Positions 1-9,790 of a DNA stretch of 27,240 bases are shown in pieces. The position numbers and the translations under genes are program-made. Source of the DNA: Knufia peltigerae (taxonomy: Eukaryota; Ascomycota; Eurotiomycetes; Chaetothyriales; Trichomeriaceae); NCBI GenBank assembly GCA_030247855.1, contig JAPDRN010000234.1, positions 1 through 27,240 of the forward strand, in the 5' to 3' direction. The notes beneath the pieces were generated by a model. It worked only from the letters and a program-made list of their open reading frames with translations, had not been told where the DNA came from and made no database searches. The stretch's first letter is position 1; every line of letters begins with the position of its first letter.

Positions 1-897
1 CCGGCTTCACCTGGACTGGCGAGGTGAGGCGTACTTGAAGCGTCATCACTTCCTGCTGTATGATGACATGCTCTCTGGTCAGCATTTCTTTGATATTGGT
101 GATCTTGACTCTGGCGAACCCGTTCCCGACCACTCCGGTTTGGTACACGATGAGTCCACATTGGACGAGAACGGTCAGCAGGAATGTACCAATGGTAACG
201 TAAATGTACTTTTGTGGAAGAGAATGGCTCTTCTTCAAGTGGCTCCATATGCTGTAGGTGGCCGTGACAGCCAGTGTCTGATGCAGGCGAAGGAAGAACT
301 CGTAGAACGGGCGGCGAAGTAATGGGTGTGAGAGAGGCACGAGTATGCCCAATGATATTGTCCCCTAATCTTTGTCAATTCTGTTGACCGGTTGCAGGAA
401 CCTTTTAGGAAGCATACGATCAGTCCAAAGAGGTTTTCCGAGATCTGCAAGGGAAATGGTTTCTTCTCCACGAGCACAGTGAGAACGTGGAAGCCCAACA
501 GGAGCGATGACATGAGCCCTAAGGAACGATGAAATCGCCGGTACGTGCGTAATGTGACGCCCAAGAGATCGGCTGGAAAGCTCAGATGAGGGCCCGCCAT
601 GAGAGGGATCAGGTTGATGAGCGAGAGATTGGCCGCCCGCAGACCGGCCACCCAGACAGAGCGCACCTTGAAGCAGACACAAAAGACGTTGACCCCACTG
701 TACAGAAGCCCTGCAATGACACCAGCCGGGTGCCACGCTCCAGTCAACCGGTGACCAATCTGTGGATACACAAAATATTTGAGGGAGAAGGGTACGACCT
801 TCTTCCAACCAAGCAGAAGCCACTGGCGAAAGTTCATGAGAATGAGGAGAAACAACAAGCCGCCCAAACCGATCGCGTAGGCTAGAGTAATATCCAT
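1..897 (-). CDS. Ferric reductase-like transmembrane protein (FRE family), 3' part outside the window
   Basis: This looks like a plasma-membrane metalloreductase of the fungal FRE / NADPH-oxidase superfamily, which moves electrons from cytosolic NADPH through FAD and two haems to reduce extracellular Fe3+. Translation starts at ATG 897. Exon 1 is 897-418 (160 codons); a 53-nt GT-AG intron spans 417-365; exon 2 runs from 364 off the left edge. About 281 residues are visible, almost all membrane domain. The two haem-ligand helices each carry paired histidines 14 residues apart: HRSLGLMSSLLLGFH in exon 1 and HQTLAVTATYSIWSH in exon 2. The second falls into frame only after the intron is removed, which supports the model. 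The end of the visible part (KITNIKEMLTREHV) enters the region before the FAD-binding domain; the FAD and NADPH domains lie outside. The specific substrate cannot be told from this fragment. Confidence 0.88.
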
Positions 898-1153
898 ATT
901 GAACGTTAGAAACGATAGAAATGGAATGACAACAACGCACGGATGGAAAGGCAGTTTCACAGGCGTTAAGAAGCTTGTTGAACGGGGAAAGAGAGTGAAG
1001 TTGAAATATAATGAACTATAGCATAGTATTGAGACGCCAAACCCTCGGAGAGGGAGCCGAGAATGGAACAAGACTCTGAGCAGTTGCAGCCAACTTTGGA
1101 TCAAAGCAATTGGAGCCAGAATGGGATCCTCTACCCGACAAATCCACCCTCCT

Positions 1154-2354
1154 CTAACTTGGCGGCAACCTGTAGCCCCTGAATGGGGCAATCGAAGTCA
1201 CATCTGCCAGCCCTTGGAGATATCTCGTTCCCCAGGGCCTGCTGAATAATGGATTCTAGCCAGGTCAGGATCAAACCCAGGAGGAAATCTGAGGTCCGTC
1301 ACTTGCCTTCAACAACCTCTCTGCCGAAGTTGCAGACGTCGTCTCAGAAAGGAATTCGACCGCCAGAGAATCGGAGGGCCACCGGCGCAGGTCATCTACT
1401 CCGACAGCACCATCAGCTTTGGCATACTTTTGCATCAGCTCCATTGTGATGAAGCTTAGAGCCTTAAGATCTCTCGATACAGAATTACTCAGTGGACATG
1501 GTCGACAGAGTTCCTGATGTGCTGTGATCTGAACGTCAGCTTGATGTAGAGGTCTATGGAGTGATTACGTGCCTATCTTCACCTCGCCAGCGACATTGAT
1601 GAGAATATTCGAGGTGGTCAGAGAGCCGTGTTCTAGTCCTTTTGTCGCGAGGTACACAAGCCCGTTGAGGATCTGTCACAGTTAGTCGGTCAACTCAAAA
1701 GAGGTGATATTCAAAACCCCCCTGTCCTAAAATGGACGCCAGTTGATCCTCGTCGAGATGTTTCGGAAACCCAGTGAACAGGCTCAGAGACATCGGCATG
1801 TGCTCGAAGACCACGTAGAATAACTCGTCATGGAGAAAGATGTCTCTCACGGACACGATATTCTCATGTTCAACCTGCTGCAACATACGACATTTCTCTT
1901 CGCTGTCATGTATAGAGAAGCTCCTCACAGCGACGACGTACGGCGTCGGACCCTCCTTTTGAGGAGGGACAATAAAGTCGGCGGACCACGGGTGTCTAAT
2001 ATCGGCCACGTCCACCATGTCGTCGTCTTCCTCGCCAAGCCGTATGCAATGGCTTTTTCTGTACTTTTCCCACGGGGATTGGTGCTTCACGATCAAGGTA
2101 TTCTCCATCCCATGTCCGAGTGCTGCTGGGGGGTTCAGGGGCTTCGAACCAGTTGCTGAGGTGGTACGATAGGTTCCGGACGAGAGGGCTCTCGGGAATC
2201 CTGCTGCTGGATTAAATCCAGTCCCGCGGCGACTGGGAGTTTCACCATCCGTGAGGTGATCATCCTGGCGTGTCACGCTCTGAGAAGGCCCCCTAAACCC
2301 TCTGATTGCATCAAAGTCGATGCGAGTCCGGCGATTTAAAGATTTGGATGACAT
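1154..2354 (-). pseudogene. Pseudokinase-like protein gene with non-GT splice donors (possibly a pseudogene)
   Basis: The product is a protein-kinase-like fold without catalytic residues. The start is ATG 2354 (MSSKSLNRRTR). Exon 1 is 2354-1722 and carries an N-lobe-like part (VEHENIVSVRDIFLHDELFY, then VVFEHMPMSLSLF). Exon 2, 1672-1573, encodes ILNGLVYLATKGLEHGSL and TTSNILINVAGEVKIG. Exon 3 is 1521-1307 (FITMELMQKYAKADGAV). Exon 4 is 1255-1154 and ends RGYRLPPS. Joined, they give 349 residues in one frame. The HRDLKxxN catalytic loop is replaced by HGSLTTSN, the ATP-lysine position reads VVAVRSF, and no DFG is visible. The introns begin GGGGG (1721), GCACGT (1572) and GCAAGT (1306), so none has GT. 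If intron 1 is not removed, the protein stops after residue 219. It is either a decaying gene or one using GC-AG introns. The 5' part is repeated near 23.6 kb. Confidence 0.6.
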
Positions 2355-2650
2355 CTTGACAACATGAATGGCTAAAGAGAAGACCAGAGCAAACGGTACA
2401 ATCTTTTAAGTAAGGTATGTGAGGTTTTGAGCAAAATTGAGGCAGGGGCGGTGGTCGATCCCAAGAGACGGGAGACGACGTTCGATCTGGACTACGAAGC
2501 AGGCGAGGAACGAAGCGGCCAGAGCCGGCATGTGCAGCAATCGCACACCTTCCTCCCGGGGGCCCATTTTGGTCCTCGGGGCCCAATTCAGACTTGATGC
2601 TGAGCTCAACGGAATGAGGCCCCTTCTGGATCCGAATAGTGAATAGCGTT
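2125..2650. repeat. Dispersed direct repeat, copy 1 (5' end and upstream part of the pseudokinase gene)
   Basis: This stretch aligns by eye with 23539-24015 in the same orientation. Shared landmarks in order are CTGCTGGGGG at 2126, GGCGACTGG / GCGACTCGG, TTCGATCTGGACTACGA / TTCGATCTAGACGACGA, TCCTCCCGGGGGCCCATT and CTGGATCCGAA near 2630. It covers about 75 codons of the pseudokinase N-terminus plus some 300 bp upstream. It contains two units of a GGGGCCC-based 19-bp repeat (from 2559 and 2578), where the other copy has three. The outer limits are approximate. Confidence 0.7.
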
Positions 2651-2773
2651 GTCACTCAAGAGTACTGCAAAGCTCGATAGGGAGGTACGTAGCTTCATTA
2701 AATGACATCCGCAGCCCACTAGTGGTAAAGTGTTCATCGTCCCACAGGTTGAATTATTCATACTTATACCACC

Positions 2774-3658
2774 ATGCTCAGAGAAAAGCTTTGGCTCAAA
2801 GTAGGTGCGTCGCTCGCATTCGCGGCCGCATTAATCTGCTGCACGGTTTTGAGCTTTGAAGTGCTTTGCAATAAGGACGACATGCAGGCTGGTATCATTA
2901 CGTTCACTGTGAGGGCCTTTCACTGTTTAAATATGTTTAGGTGAGGTAGATCGCTGATGTATTCTTACACAGTTTAGGGCGCCCCCCACACTGGTACCGC
3001 TCCGTGCAAGGGGCCTGATCCCAACGGCCGTGACCCAAGCTGGGAGCGTCGTAACCAATGCGGCAACAACAGCCTCCGGGGCTCCTAGCCAAGCAAACAG
3101 TATCGCAAGCGCCGCCGCGACAGCCGTCAATGGCGCCATCACGGCGATCCCCCAGAATCTCTCCATCGGCACAAAACAATACTGCGTGGGGTTCAGCGAC
3201 CATGTTGAATGTCATCAATTGCCCGTGAACATATCTAGGATCGTACCCCAGGTCGTTACAAATATTCTGAGCGACCAAATGGAAGATTTGGATCACCTGC
3301 GCAGCATCTTCGCAAAAGCTACCCCTGGATGGATCGGGGATCCTTTCATTATCGGCATAGCGACGGCCCTGGTGATCGCTGTCGTCTTTTTCACCTCTAT
3401 GTTCAGCTGGCCCTTCGGCGCCGGTACTCTGTTGCAGGATCTGATGTTACCATTAATGCCCAGATTGGTTATTGGGCTCTTTTGTTGCATCTCTTACCTC
3501 CTGCCAACAATTGTTCTTTACCTTCTCTACTCCAAGTCGAAAGACCTCTCTTCCGAGATCAGGGCTGATCAGGGCCCGGTCGGCGGCTACTGCTGGGGCA
3601 CTTTCTTTTCGGCTATGTTGATGACGGCAATGACGGCGTGTGTTCACATCTTCATCTG

Positions 3659-3659
<1 letters not shown>
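2774..3659 (+). CDS. Hypothetical four-transmembrane fungal membrane protein
   Basis: I do not recognise the family with certainty. ATG 2774 opens exon 1 (2774-2908). A 64-nt intron (2909-2972, GTGAGG...ACACAG) follows, and exon 2 (2973-3659, stop TGA) continues in frame, giving 273 residues. The splice is supported because reading through meets a stop at 2942. Four hydrophobic helices are visible: one at residues about 8-32 (signal-anchor type), then FIIGIATALVIAVVFFTSMF, LVIGLFCCISYLLPTIVLYL and a C-terminal helix near TFFSAMLMTAMTACVHIF. Between helices 1 and 2 lies a long Ala/Thr/Ser-rich, probably lumenal or extracellular stretch, followed by four cysteines or nearby polar motifs (KQYCVGFSDHVECHQLPVNI). 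The layout resembles SUR7-like or other fungal tetraspan proteins, but that is inference. A dinucleotide repeat begins at the last base of the stop codon. Confidence 0.7.

Positions 3660-3685
<26 letters not shown>
3659..3685. repeat. (AC)n dinucleotide microsatellite
   Basis: An uninterrupted alternation of A and C, about 13 units, starts at the last base of the stop codon of the four-helix membrane protein gene and would lie in its 3' untranslated region. It is a likely length-polymorphic site. Confidence 0.95.
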
Positions 3686-3690
<5 letters not shown>

Positions 3691-4275
3691 ACGCTCGGCG
3701 GCGGAGCCGAAAGGGTAGCTAAGGCTGTTCTACTAATGTATTTCTCAAGGTATGTCCTAGTCTCCTTATTGATGCGAAACTGATAAAACAGCAGCGTGAT
3801 GTTGATGGCTTACTCCAACGAGTTATTCAGGCCATATGTTGCAAAGGTGATGTCGATGGCCACTTACTTACCAAGCTTACCCGACCGTCAATTGAATTTT
3901 TCCGGCCAAATGTGTGTCATCACCAGGCCCTTGGCGGCTGATTGGAGAACGAGATGCCAGCGAGTGGGATTCTCGGCAGATATTTACCTTACCCACAGCT
4001 ATGAGTCGGGCAATGACTGGCATAACAGTTTTTGTGGTCACCGTAATAGGTGTGCGCAGAAAACCGCTAACCTGAAAGAAGACACGTGTTCCTAGCCCAC
4101 TAACTCAGTAGTGATGCCGATCATCTTTATCACTTCGTTCTAGTGTAGTGATGTACTAACATCCTTTATCTCATTAGAGAGGCCATTTTTCCCCTAGAAT
4201 AAGCCTTTTTTTGCTCGGATCTCTTCTTCCCACAGCGGGCAAATCCAACTACAGTGATATGCTTTCTGTTCGCAA
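3686..4275. other. Intergenic region with possible minus-strand coding remnant (3889-4053)
   Basis: There is no intact gene here. On the minus strand, 4053 down to about 3889, peptide-like pieces appear in different frames: TVTTKTVMPVIARLIAVG in one, KYLPRIPLAGISFSNQPPRA in a second, and THIWPEKFN followed by a stop in a third. The switch of frames suggests a small decayed coding sequence, but I cannot name it. The rest (4096-4275) is AT-richer sequence between two genes that converge here, with no recognisable feature. Confidence 0.3.
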
Positions 4276-6435
4276 TCATGTAGAATCACTATCTTCGGCA
4301 ACAGCATCTTCTGAAGCAGAATGAAGGCGCCGCAACTCATGCAGCTCCCTCAGCGCTACGGCTCGTTCACCTCTGTCCGCCATCACACTCTCGCCAGTAG
4401 TAGATGCAGTTCTATGAAGTGTAGTACCGCTATCTGGAACTCCGCTTGACGACGTTCTCTCTTGTTTGTAGGAACGACTTCTCGACCGGGTCGATGAGAT
4501 GCGCCGGACGGCGTGAGTGCGCGTCTGGCTCCCGTGACCGCGGTCTTGGCGCAATTCAAAATCGTTTGAGCGCCGAGAACGGCTTTCGGGGTTTTCAGTC
4601 GATACCACACTGGATCTCCTTCTTGTGATAGCCCCACCATCGTAACCGAGACCCCGGAGTTGGCGGCTGTTCTTTTCTCGTTCCCTTTTTCGCAAGTCAT
4701 CCTCCCTGTCTCGGATCATTCCACCACCGAGACTTGCATATCCTGGCTCAACATCGTCACCGAGACCCTCGCGTTCCAATCGACTCATCCGTACCTCTGG
4801 CATCTCCGGCATCCCTCCCAGAGAAGCTAAAACATTGTCGCCAGTGGCGGTGAGGCAGTCCATCACTTCCAATTCATGGCACGTGAACAGATGAGGCAAG
4901 ATTTTCCAGCGAAGCGGGATCAACGCCACAATCAAGACAGGAAATCCAATGGCACCAATTGTCTGGCTGATGGCGACCGAGGCTGCGAACCCCAGGAATT
5001 GCCAAAATAGGTAATGCCAGATCTGGCGACGGAGGACCGAATTCAGTGGATCGGAAGGACGCTGAAAGGTCGGATCCCGGAAGAGAAAGGCCAGTTTATG
5101 TGTGAATATTGGGTTCGTCATGATACTACCCATCCCGACGGTGAAAAAGACACCACTAATGATGGCCCGGGGTATGAGAGAGAGGACCTTCAGTAAAGGT
5201 CCGGTCATGGTTCCAAAAAGTGCCAAGGCCATCAGGACATGCGATATACGCTGCTCCGCCACATGGTCAGCCACGGCTTCCTTGCGGATGATGGTAGGCT
5301 CCGTGTCATCTTTCGTCTCGATGACGTAAGGTTCGTCTTTATAAAATGTGAGAGAGTCAGTGTGAACTGGTGCTTGTGGGACAAGGCCATTAGGGAGCGG
5401 TATATTCAGGATACCACCAACAAAGCAGGTGCATCCTAACAGGAAAAAGTCCCAGTGAAACCCGGCCGGCTTTTTCAGCGGAAAGTTGCGGGCTTGTGCC
5501 GTCAATGAGGAGACATTGTGATCATAGTAGAACAGTAGCGTCATGAGGAAGCCAAAAGGGGCGGCAACAAAGACCCATTTCGCGGACAATGTCCAGAAAT
5601 CCACCACCCACGGTCTATTGATTGTTGGAGAGAAAGCACGAGTGACCGGAAGGTATTCGAAATCTGCGTGCGCGAGGTTCCCTGGAAAATGGGTGAAGCC
5701 GGTCCACCAGATCGTCGCCAATGGATAGGCGTAGTCTGAAAGGATGGTGCGCAGCCACCCGCGCGTATAGGTTGTTTGGCCGATTTGCTCCAGCAAATAG
5801 ACCGTGAGGAAGTATAGAATTGCCACCAATGCCGAAGCAAAGCCATTCGTGGTATTGCCGTTGTTAAACCCAATGCTGAGCTCTTCGCAGCCTTTGATGA
5901 CATAGATCGTGCCGACGTATAGGCCAAACGTTTGAGACGAAAAGTCGGTAATCGTGCGCATATAGTCGCAGAGGTTGAATATTGCGGTGCACCAGTGGAA
6001 AATGGCGGACCAGATACCAACCCAGACAAGAAAGCGAGGATACAGTGTGACATCGTAGATTTTAACGATATCGTAGATCGTATAGTTGAACAGTGAGATC
6101 AACCCCGTCACTCCAACGACCGTCAATGGCTGGCAGGAAAGAAGGCTAAAGACGGCCGCGGCAAGGGCCGAAGAGAGGAGAGCCTCGTTGATTCCAAAAA
6201 AGCCGTCTGTATTGTGTTGCATGTCAAGTTGAAAGGCCAAGGCTGGCAACAGATTGACGAAATAGATCCGAACCGTTCCGGCAAAGACACGATAAACGAA
6301 TCCATCTTTGAAGTCGCTCCAATAGTAGGGAAGCCGTCGACGGACATCGTTATACATTCCCCGGCCAAGGCGCTTAAGACGGCTGAAGAGGCCTTGATCG
6401 TCTCGCCATTTGTACGGTTCATCCAGGGCCTCCAT
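4276..6435 (-). CDS. bor1: Bor1-like SLC4 anion (borate/bicarbonate) transporter
   Basis: This is a 719-residue membrane transporter of the HCO3-/SLC4 family, fungal Bor1 type, expected to export borate or a related anion at the plasma or vacuolar membrane. It is a single uninterrupted reading frame from ATG 6435 to TGA 4276. The start precedes a short cytosolic segment and the first helix. Family hallmarks are FFGINEALLSSALAAAVFSL with SCQPLTVVGVTGLISLFNYT (helices 2-3), the loop PLPNGLVPQAPVHTDSL, AEQRISHVLMALALFGTM, and the helix IPRAIISGVFFTVGMGS. About 10-12 hydrophobic segments occupy residues 55-540. The remaining C-terminal tail, roughly 170 residues, is hydrophilic and rich in Arg and Ser (SRRSNDF, SSTRSRSRSYK), which suggests a cytosolic tail regulated by phosphorylation. 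The family call is secure; substrate preference is inferred. Confidence 0.93.
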   Translation of the reverse strand: MEALDEPYKWRDDQGLFSRLKRLGRGMYNDVRRRLPYYWSDFKDGFVYRVFAGTVRIYFVNLLPALAFQLDMQHNTDGFFGINEALLSSALAAAVFSLLSCQPLTVVGVTGLISLFNYTIYDIVKIYDVTLYPRFLVWVGIWSAIFHWCTAIFNLCDYMRTITDFSSQTFGLYVGTIYVIKGCEELSIGFNNGNTTNGFASALVAILYFLTVYLLEQIGQTTYTRGWLRTILSDYAYPLATIWWTGFTHFPGNLAHADFEYLPVTRAFSPTINRPWVVDFWTLSAKWVFVAAPFGFLMTLLFYYDHNVSSLTAQARNFPLKKPAGFHWDFFLLGCTCFVGGILNIPLPNGLVPQAPVHTDSLTFYKDEPYVIETKDDTEPTIIRKEAVADHVAEQRISHVLMALALFGTMTGPLLKVLSLIPRAIISGVFFTVGMGSIMTNPIFTHKLAFLFRDPTFQRPSDPLNSVLRRQIWHYLFWQFLGFAASVAISQTIGAIGFPVLIVALIPLRWKILPHLFTCHELEVMDCLTATGDNVLASLGGMPEMPEVRMSRLEREGLGDDVEPGYASLGGGMIRDREDDLRKREREKNSRQLRGLGYDGGAITRRRSSVVSTENPESRSRRSNDFELRQDRGHGSQTRTHAVRRISSTRSRSRSYKQERTSSSGVPDSGTTLHRTASTTGESVMADRGERAVALRELHELRRLHSASEDAVAEDSDST

Positions 6436-7276
6436 TGCAGGATCTCTGTCCGGCCGGGTTATGTTGATATCGGGATAGAACAGAAGGATAAATTGGGTCA
6501 GGCCCAGGGATGGTGTCTGATCGCGCCGTTGTTACAGCGCCGTATAATCAGAAAACTGCAAAGAAAGGAATCACCTGTTTATATATGTGTATTAGGAATC
6601 GTTGAATTTCTGCCAATGCCGATCCTCGCTAGGGTAACCCATATCTGGCCAGGCTTGGCGAGTCTGCTCCACATGCGATTTTCACCGCTGATTGTGGCAC
6701 CCACGAACGAGTTATTCGAAGGGGTGGCACAGACTAGTGCATGCGAGGAGGTATAGATCGTGCAACCAAGCAAGCTCAAAGAACTTCGGAATGTTTCAAG
6801 GCGGACGGGGCATGAGCAGACAGGGAGAGAAATCTACAAGACGACATGCGATCAACAGGCAATTCTAAGCTTGGCGTTGCGGTCCTGGGCGAGAATTGAT
6901 CTCGTCCCTCGAGGTTGACCGCAACAATCTAAACCCGGAACCATGACGTGACTGGGCAATTGTGCAAATACGTTTTTGAAAGGGCCCCGCACATCTCCCC
7001 TAAGCGAGCGCTGTCAACTTAAACCACGCCTGAGAAGAGCGGAGTCGCCCAACTTGTTGGGGGAAAACGCACTTGAGCAGCTGGCACACTGGGGCTTTGG
7101 TAGTGCGTGGCTAAATGAGATAGAACTGTCGAACATGAGATCAACTGCTCTGATACAAAATGAATCCCTCCATTTTCGATCATGACGTGATGAAAATGTC
7201 AACGATGGCTTGTGGACCCCACTATTTGCAGGCCGGCCTTGCCGATAAAAGGGCGAATCACCCGTAGCAAAGAAAC

Positions 7277-7298
7277 ATTTTCTGCCCGGGCAGAAAAT
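7277..7298. promoter_or_regulatory. Perfect 22-bp palindrome upstream of the SET gene
   Basis: The core TTTTCTGCCCGGGCAGAAAA is flanked by A and T, so all 22 bases are self-complementary. It ends 149 bp before ATG 7448. A half-site repeat GGGCAGAAAA follows a few bases downstream. The same core, extended to 26 bp, lies at 13910-13935 upstream of the decayed paralogue. Conservation between otherwise diverged promoters suggests a binding site for a dimeric transcription factor; this is inference. Confidence 0.65.
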
Positions 7299-7331
7299 GA
7301 GCAGGGCAGAAAAAGAGCACAGAGCCTGTAA

Positions 7332-7359
7332 TGACGTCAGCAATACTTGCCAAGGCGCC
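7332..7359 (+). promoter_or_regulatory. CRE-like TGACGTCA plus GCCAAGGCGCC block
   Basis: TGACGTCA (7332-7339) is a full palindromic CRE/bZIP site. After a 9-bp spacer comes GCCAAGGCGCC (7349-7359). The paralogue's promoter has TTACGTCA, a 10-bp spacer and GCCAAGGGGCC in the same order, while the spacers have diverged, so the two blocks appear selected as sites. Confidence 0.55.
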
Positions 7360-7447
7360 GGCTGTGTAAATCTTGTCGCAGGAATCTCGGTGAGCGAAAA
7401 CCCATTCCCCGCCCACCTCTCGTCTCTACCCTCGCCATCTACTCGCC

Positions 7448-9790
7448 ATGGCTTCAAATTCACAACTGTACGACAATATCTTTGAGAGGATTCGTGCACC
7501 TCTCGCCGAAGCCGTCGATGACGCGCTATCTTCCTTACACCAAAGCAGCGGGACCCCGCTGCTACGCCTTGAGGCATGTCTTGATCAAGACCACAGTGAG
7601 GCCACACAAGGTGCGCAAAAGGAGGCTAAGCGAACCACGCTTGTAAGTTTGATGCTCCATATAATCTATCTGATCTCTGCACCTGAAAAACTATCTACCA
7701 GGGGCAAGTTCTTCATCGGTCGCTGATTAGGGACCCAGGCGACAATCGAGCTTTCGTCGTTCCAGAGAAGGAGAGGCACCGCGGAAGGTGGAACAGATGT
7801 AGAACAGAACCACAGCGATCAAGAAACCCAACCTCAACGGCCACTCTCCAACGAGAACCGCCCCGTACTGAAATCCTATCGTCTCAAGCGCCGCAAAGTT
7901 GTCGGAGGCTTAAGGTTGGCCCGTTCTGCGCCTCCTACTCGAGTTGCCTCGCCTGAAAGGGAGACATCACGACGCTTGACCAGTAATTTCCGCCACTTTC
8001 CTAAGCGAAATGCTCAAACAACCATTTACAAGCAGCAAATGTCCCCTTTCGAACGACTCATCGTGGGTATCTGGGAACAGATCCACGGTACCCCTGAATT
8101 AAACCCGTCAGACTGGGTAAGTGAACATGTTCTGCAACTCATTGTCTCCTGGCCCCGCCCCCAAGATGATGAATTGATGTTTTCGCGGAACAACGTGGAA
8201 CAAACCATGTCCTGCTATCCCACTCAATCCTAGAGGAAGAAAGCGCGGATCTCCTAGCCTTACTGTTATATTCAAGATACGTCCGGGGTTTGAAACTAAT
8301 TTCTCCCTCTCGAAGGTTGATCTCTTGCACCAGGTAAACCAGCCAGGAGCCACAACGTCTATTTGGGATGTCGATTCTAGACATGGAATTCCTGATTCTC
8401 GATCCATCCTTGGAGACGGTAATTTTCGAAGAATGAATGTCTGCTGTCGAAGAATTACGCAAGCAAGTCGCCAATGCAGATCGCTCGAAGTCATCGTCCA
8501 AGCTCAATGGATACAGTGTTACGAGGAGCAAGTTCAGAAGCTTATGGTAGAAGATCCAGACCTATCACTTAGTAAGGGCCGCGCGACCGTGCAAGCACAA
8601 GCATGTAAAGATTTCGGTTGGTCTTTAAAGGAGCTGCGGAACAAAATGTGAGCAAGCGCTATCGTGCCCCTGGATCTCTCCCTTTCGGACGAGAAGGAGT
8701 AGAGGGATGATGCTTCGGTCTAGCTCTAATTTTATTCTCGCGGCCCCTTTCGCTTTCTATCATATACTGACTAGTGCATTCAAAGGGCGATATGGCGCGG
8801 CTACGACTCGATTCGAGAAGCTGGCGGCTGGGTCCCTCTGATCTTCGCAGGCATGGGTCTCTACCGCTTCTGCAAGTATCGTCTGGGATTCTGTCCACAG
8901 AACATTGCGACACTCAAGAGACTCCGTTTACGATTCGAGGTTGCTGCCGACACAATCCATCCGGAATGGCGCCTCTTGCTCTCAATCATTGGGAAGCCGA
9001 CAACTCGAGTCTATCATGGACATCCCTGTGACTGGGTGGTCAGCAAAGATAGTCAACCCATACCCTTGGCAGATACATACTCCCAATGGACGCCAGCCTT
9101 TAGATTCGAGCACTTAGAGGAGAGCACCATTGATGAGCAGGCTTGGGGCTTGATAGATCCGCGGACTGAAAACAGCCATGTTCAATGGACGTTACCGAGA
9201 CAGTTCTCATGCAAGAAATGCGGATCGACCCAGTCGAATGATGTTAGCACCAATGAATGCCTCTGCTTCCCGGCTTTGTTCGGAAGTGGTCTGCGGAAAC
9301 CCTGCCCGGTGCAAGTTTTCCGAACGGAGAACGGAAGGAATAATGGTCTCCTTGCCTGCTGTGTGAGTCTCCTATCCTATCTTATCAGACGATTACTATT
9401 GCCACTAACAGACAATAATAGCCGTTCGAGCGAGGTGCAGCCATCGGCGAATTCGTTGGCGTCATTACGCAGGGCATTCGACACCTGGATGTTATGCAAT
9501 GCTCAGGGCCCGCTGTTACATATCAGATTTGGCAGGGCCATAAGGGGAACTATACTCGCTTCATCAACCATTCTTGCCAGCCGAACTCGCAGTATGAGCC
9601 CTTTTTGTGGCTCGGTGTTCAGCGCCACGTGCTCGTATCTAAAGGTATCCTCGCGGGCGACGAAATCACGGTGGACTATTCTGACGATTATTGGAATCAT
9701 TTGGACAAGGAATGCTTGTGCGGTGAAACTAGTTGCCGATTCAAGACGAGAAATGAGCGGATTCCAGGTGAACAGGGCCCAACTAGATAA
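7448..9790 (+). CDS. SET-domain protein (putative lysine methyltransferase), five exons
   Basis: SET domains transfer methyl from S-adenosylmethionine to lysine, usually on histones. Model: 7448-7642, 7739-8116, 8277-8647, 8786-9362, 9422-9790, about 629 residues. Phases agree at every junction; the exon 3 acceptor is the least certain (8315 or 8333 would also fit). Residues 1-65 are acidic and helical (FERIRAPLAEAVDDALSSL). A basic patch KSYRLKRRK is near 110-118, a possible nuclear signal. The middle holds a conserved-looking block (SLEVIVQAQWIQCYEE, ELRNKMAIWRGY, FAGMGLYRFCKYRLGFCP). A short Cys-rich stretch CKKCG...CLC precedes the SET domain. SET motifs are intact: AAIGEFVG (about 513-520), NHSCQPN (556-562), GDEITVDYSDDYW and post-SET CLCGETSC (605-612). 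The first Gly of the usual GxG cofactor motif reads as Asn (RNNGLLA). The target is unknown; a truncated sister faces it at 13.7 kb. Confidence 0.8.

Larger units (their letters stand above)
6436..7447. other. Divergent intergenic promoter region between the Bor1 and SET genes
   Basis: About 1 kb separates the two divergently transcribed genes. Open frames here are short, overlap each other on both strands and show no recognisable domain, so I call none. The SET-gene side carries a palindrome (7277-7298), a partial third copy of its half-site (GGGCAGAAAAA near 7304-7314) and a CRE-like TGACGTCA, all annotated separately. A GATAA sequence lies near 7242. Confidence 0.6.

Noticed and set aside
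235..1191. The 318-codon minus-strand frame taken as one uninterrupted gene
   Set aside because: Its first 98 codons precede the natural ATG (897) and have no family similarity; its last part runs through an intron. The ferric reductase model with an intron at 365-417 explains the motifs better.
2311..2655. 114-codon minus-strand frame upstream of the pseudokinase
   Set aside because: It overlaps the pseudokinase start in another frame. Its similarity to 23.9 kb is explained by the nucleotide repeat, and the frame is not conserved between copies.
6214..6756. 180-codon plus-strand frame across the Bor1 start
   Set aside because: It is antisense to the first exon of a strongly recognised transporter and has no motif.
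7014..7607. 197-codon minus-strand frame over the SET gene 5' end
   Set aside because: It is antisense to exon 1 of the SET gene and its promoter palindrome; no motif, and composition unlike protein.
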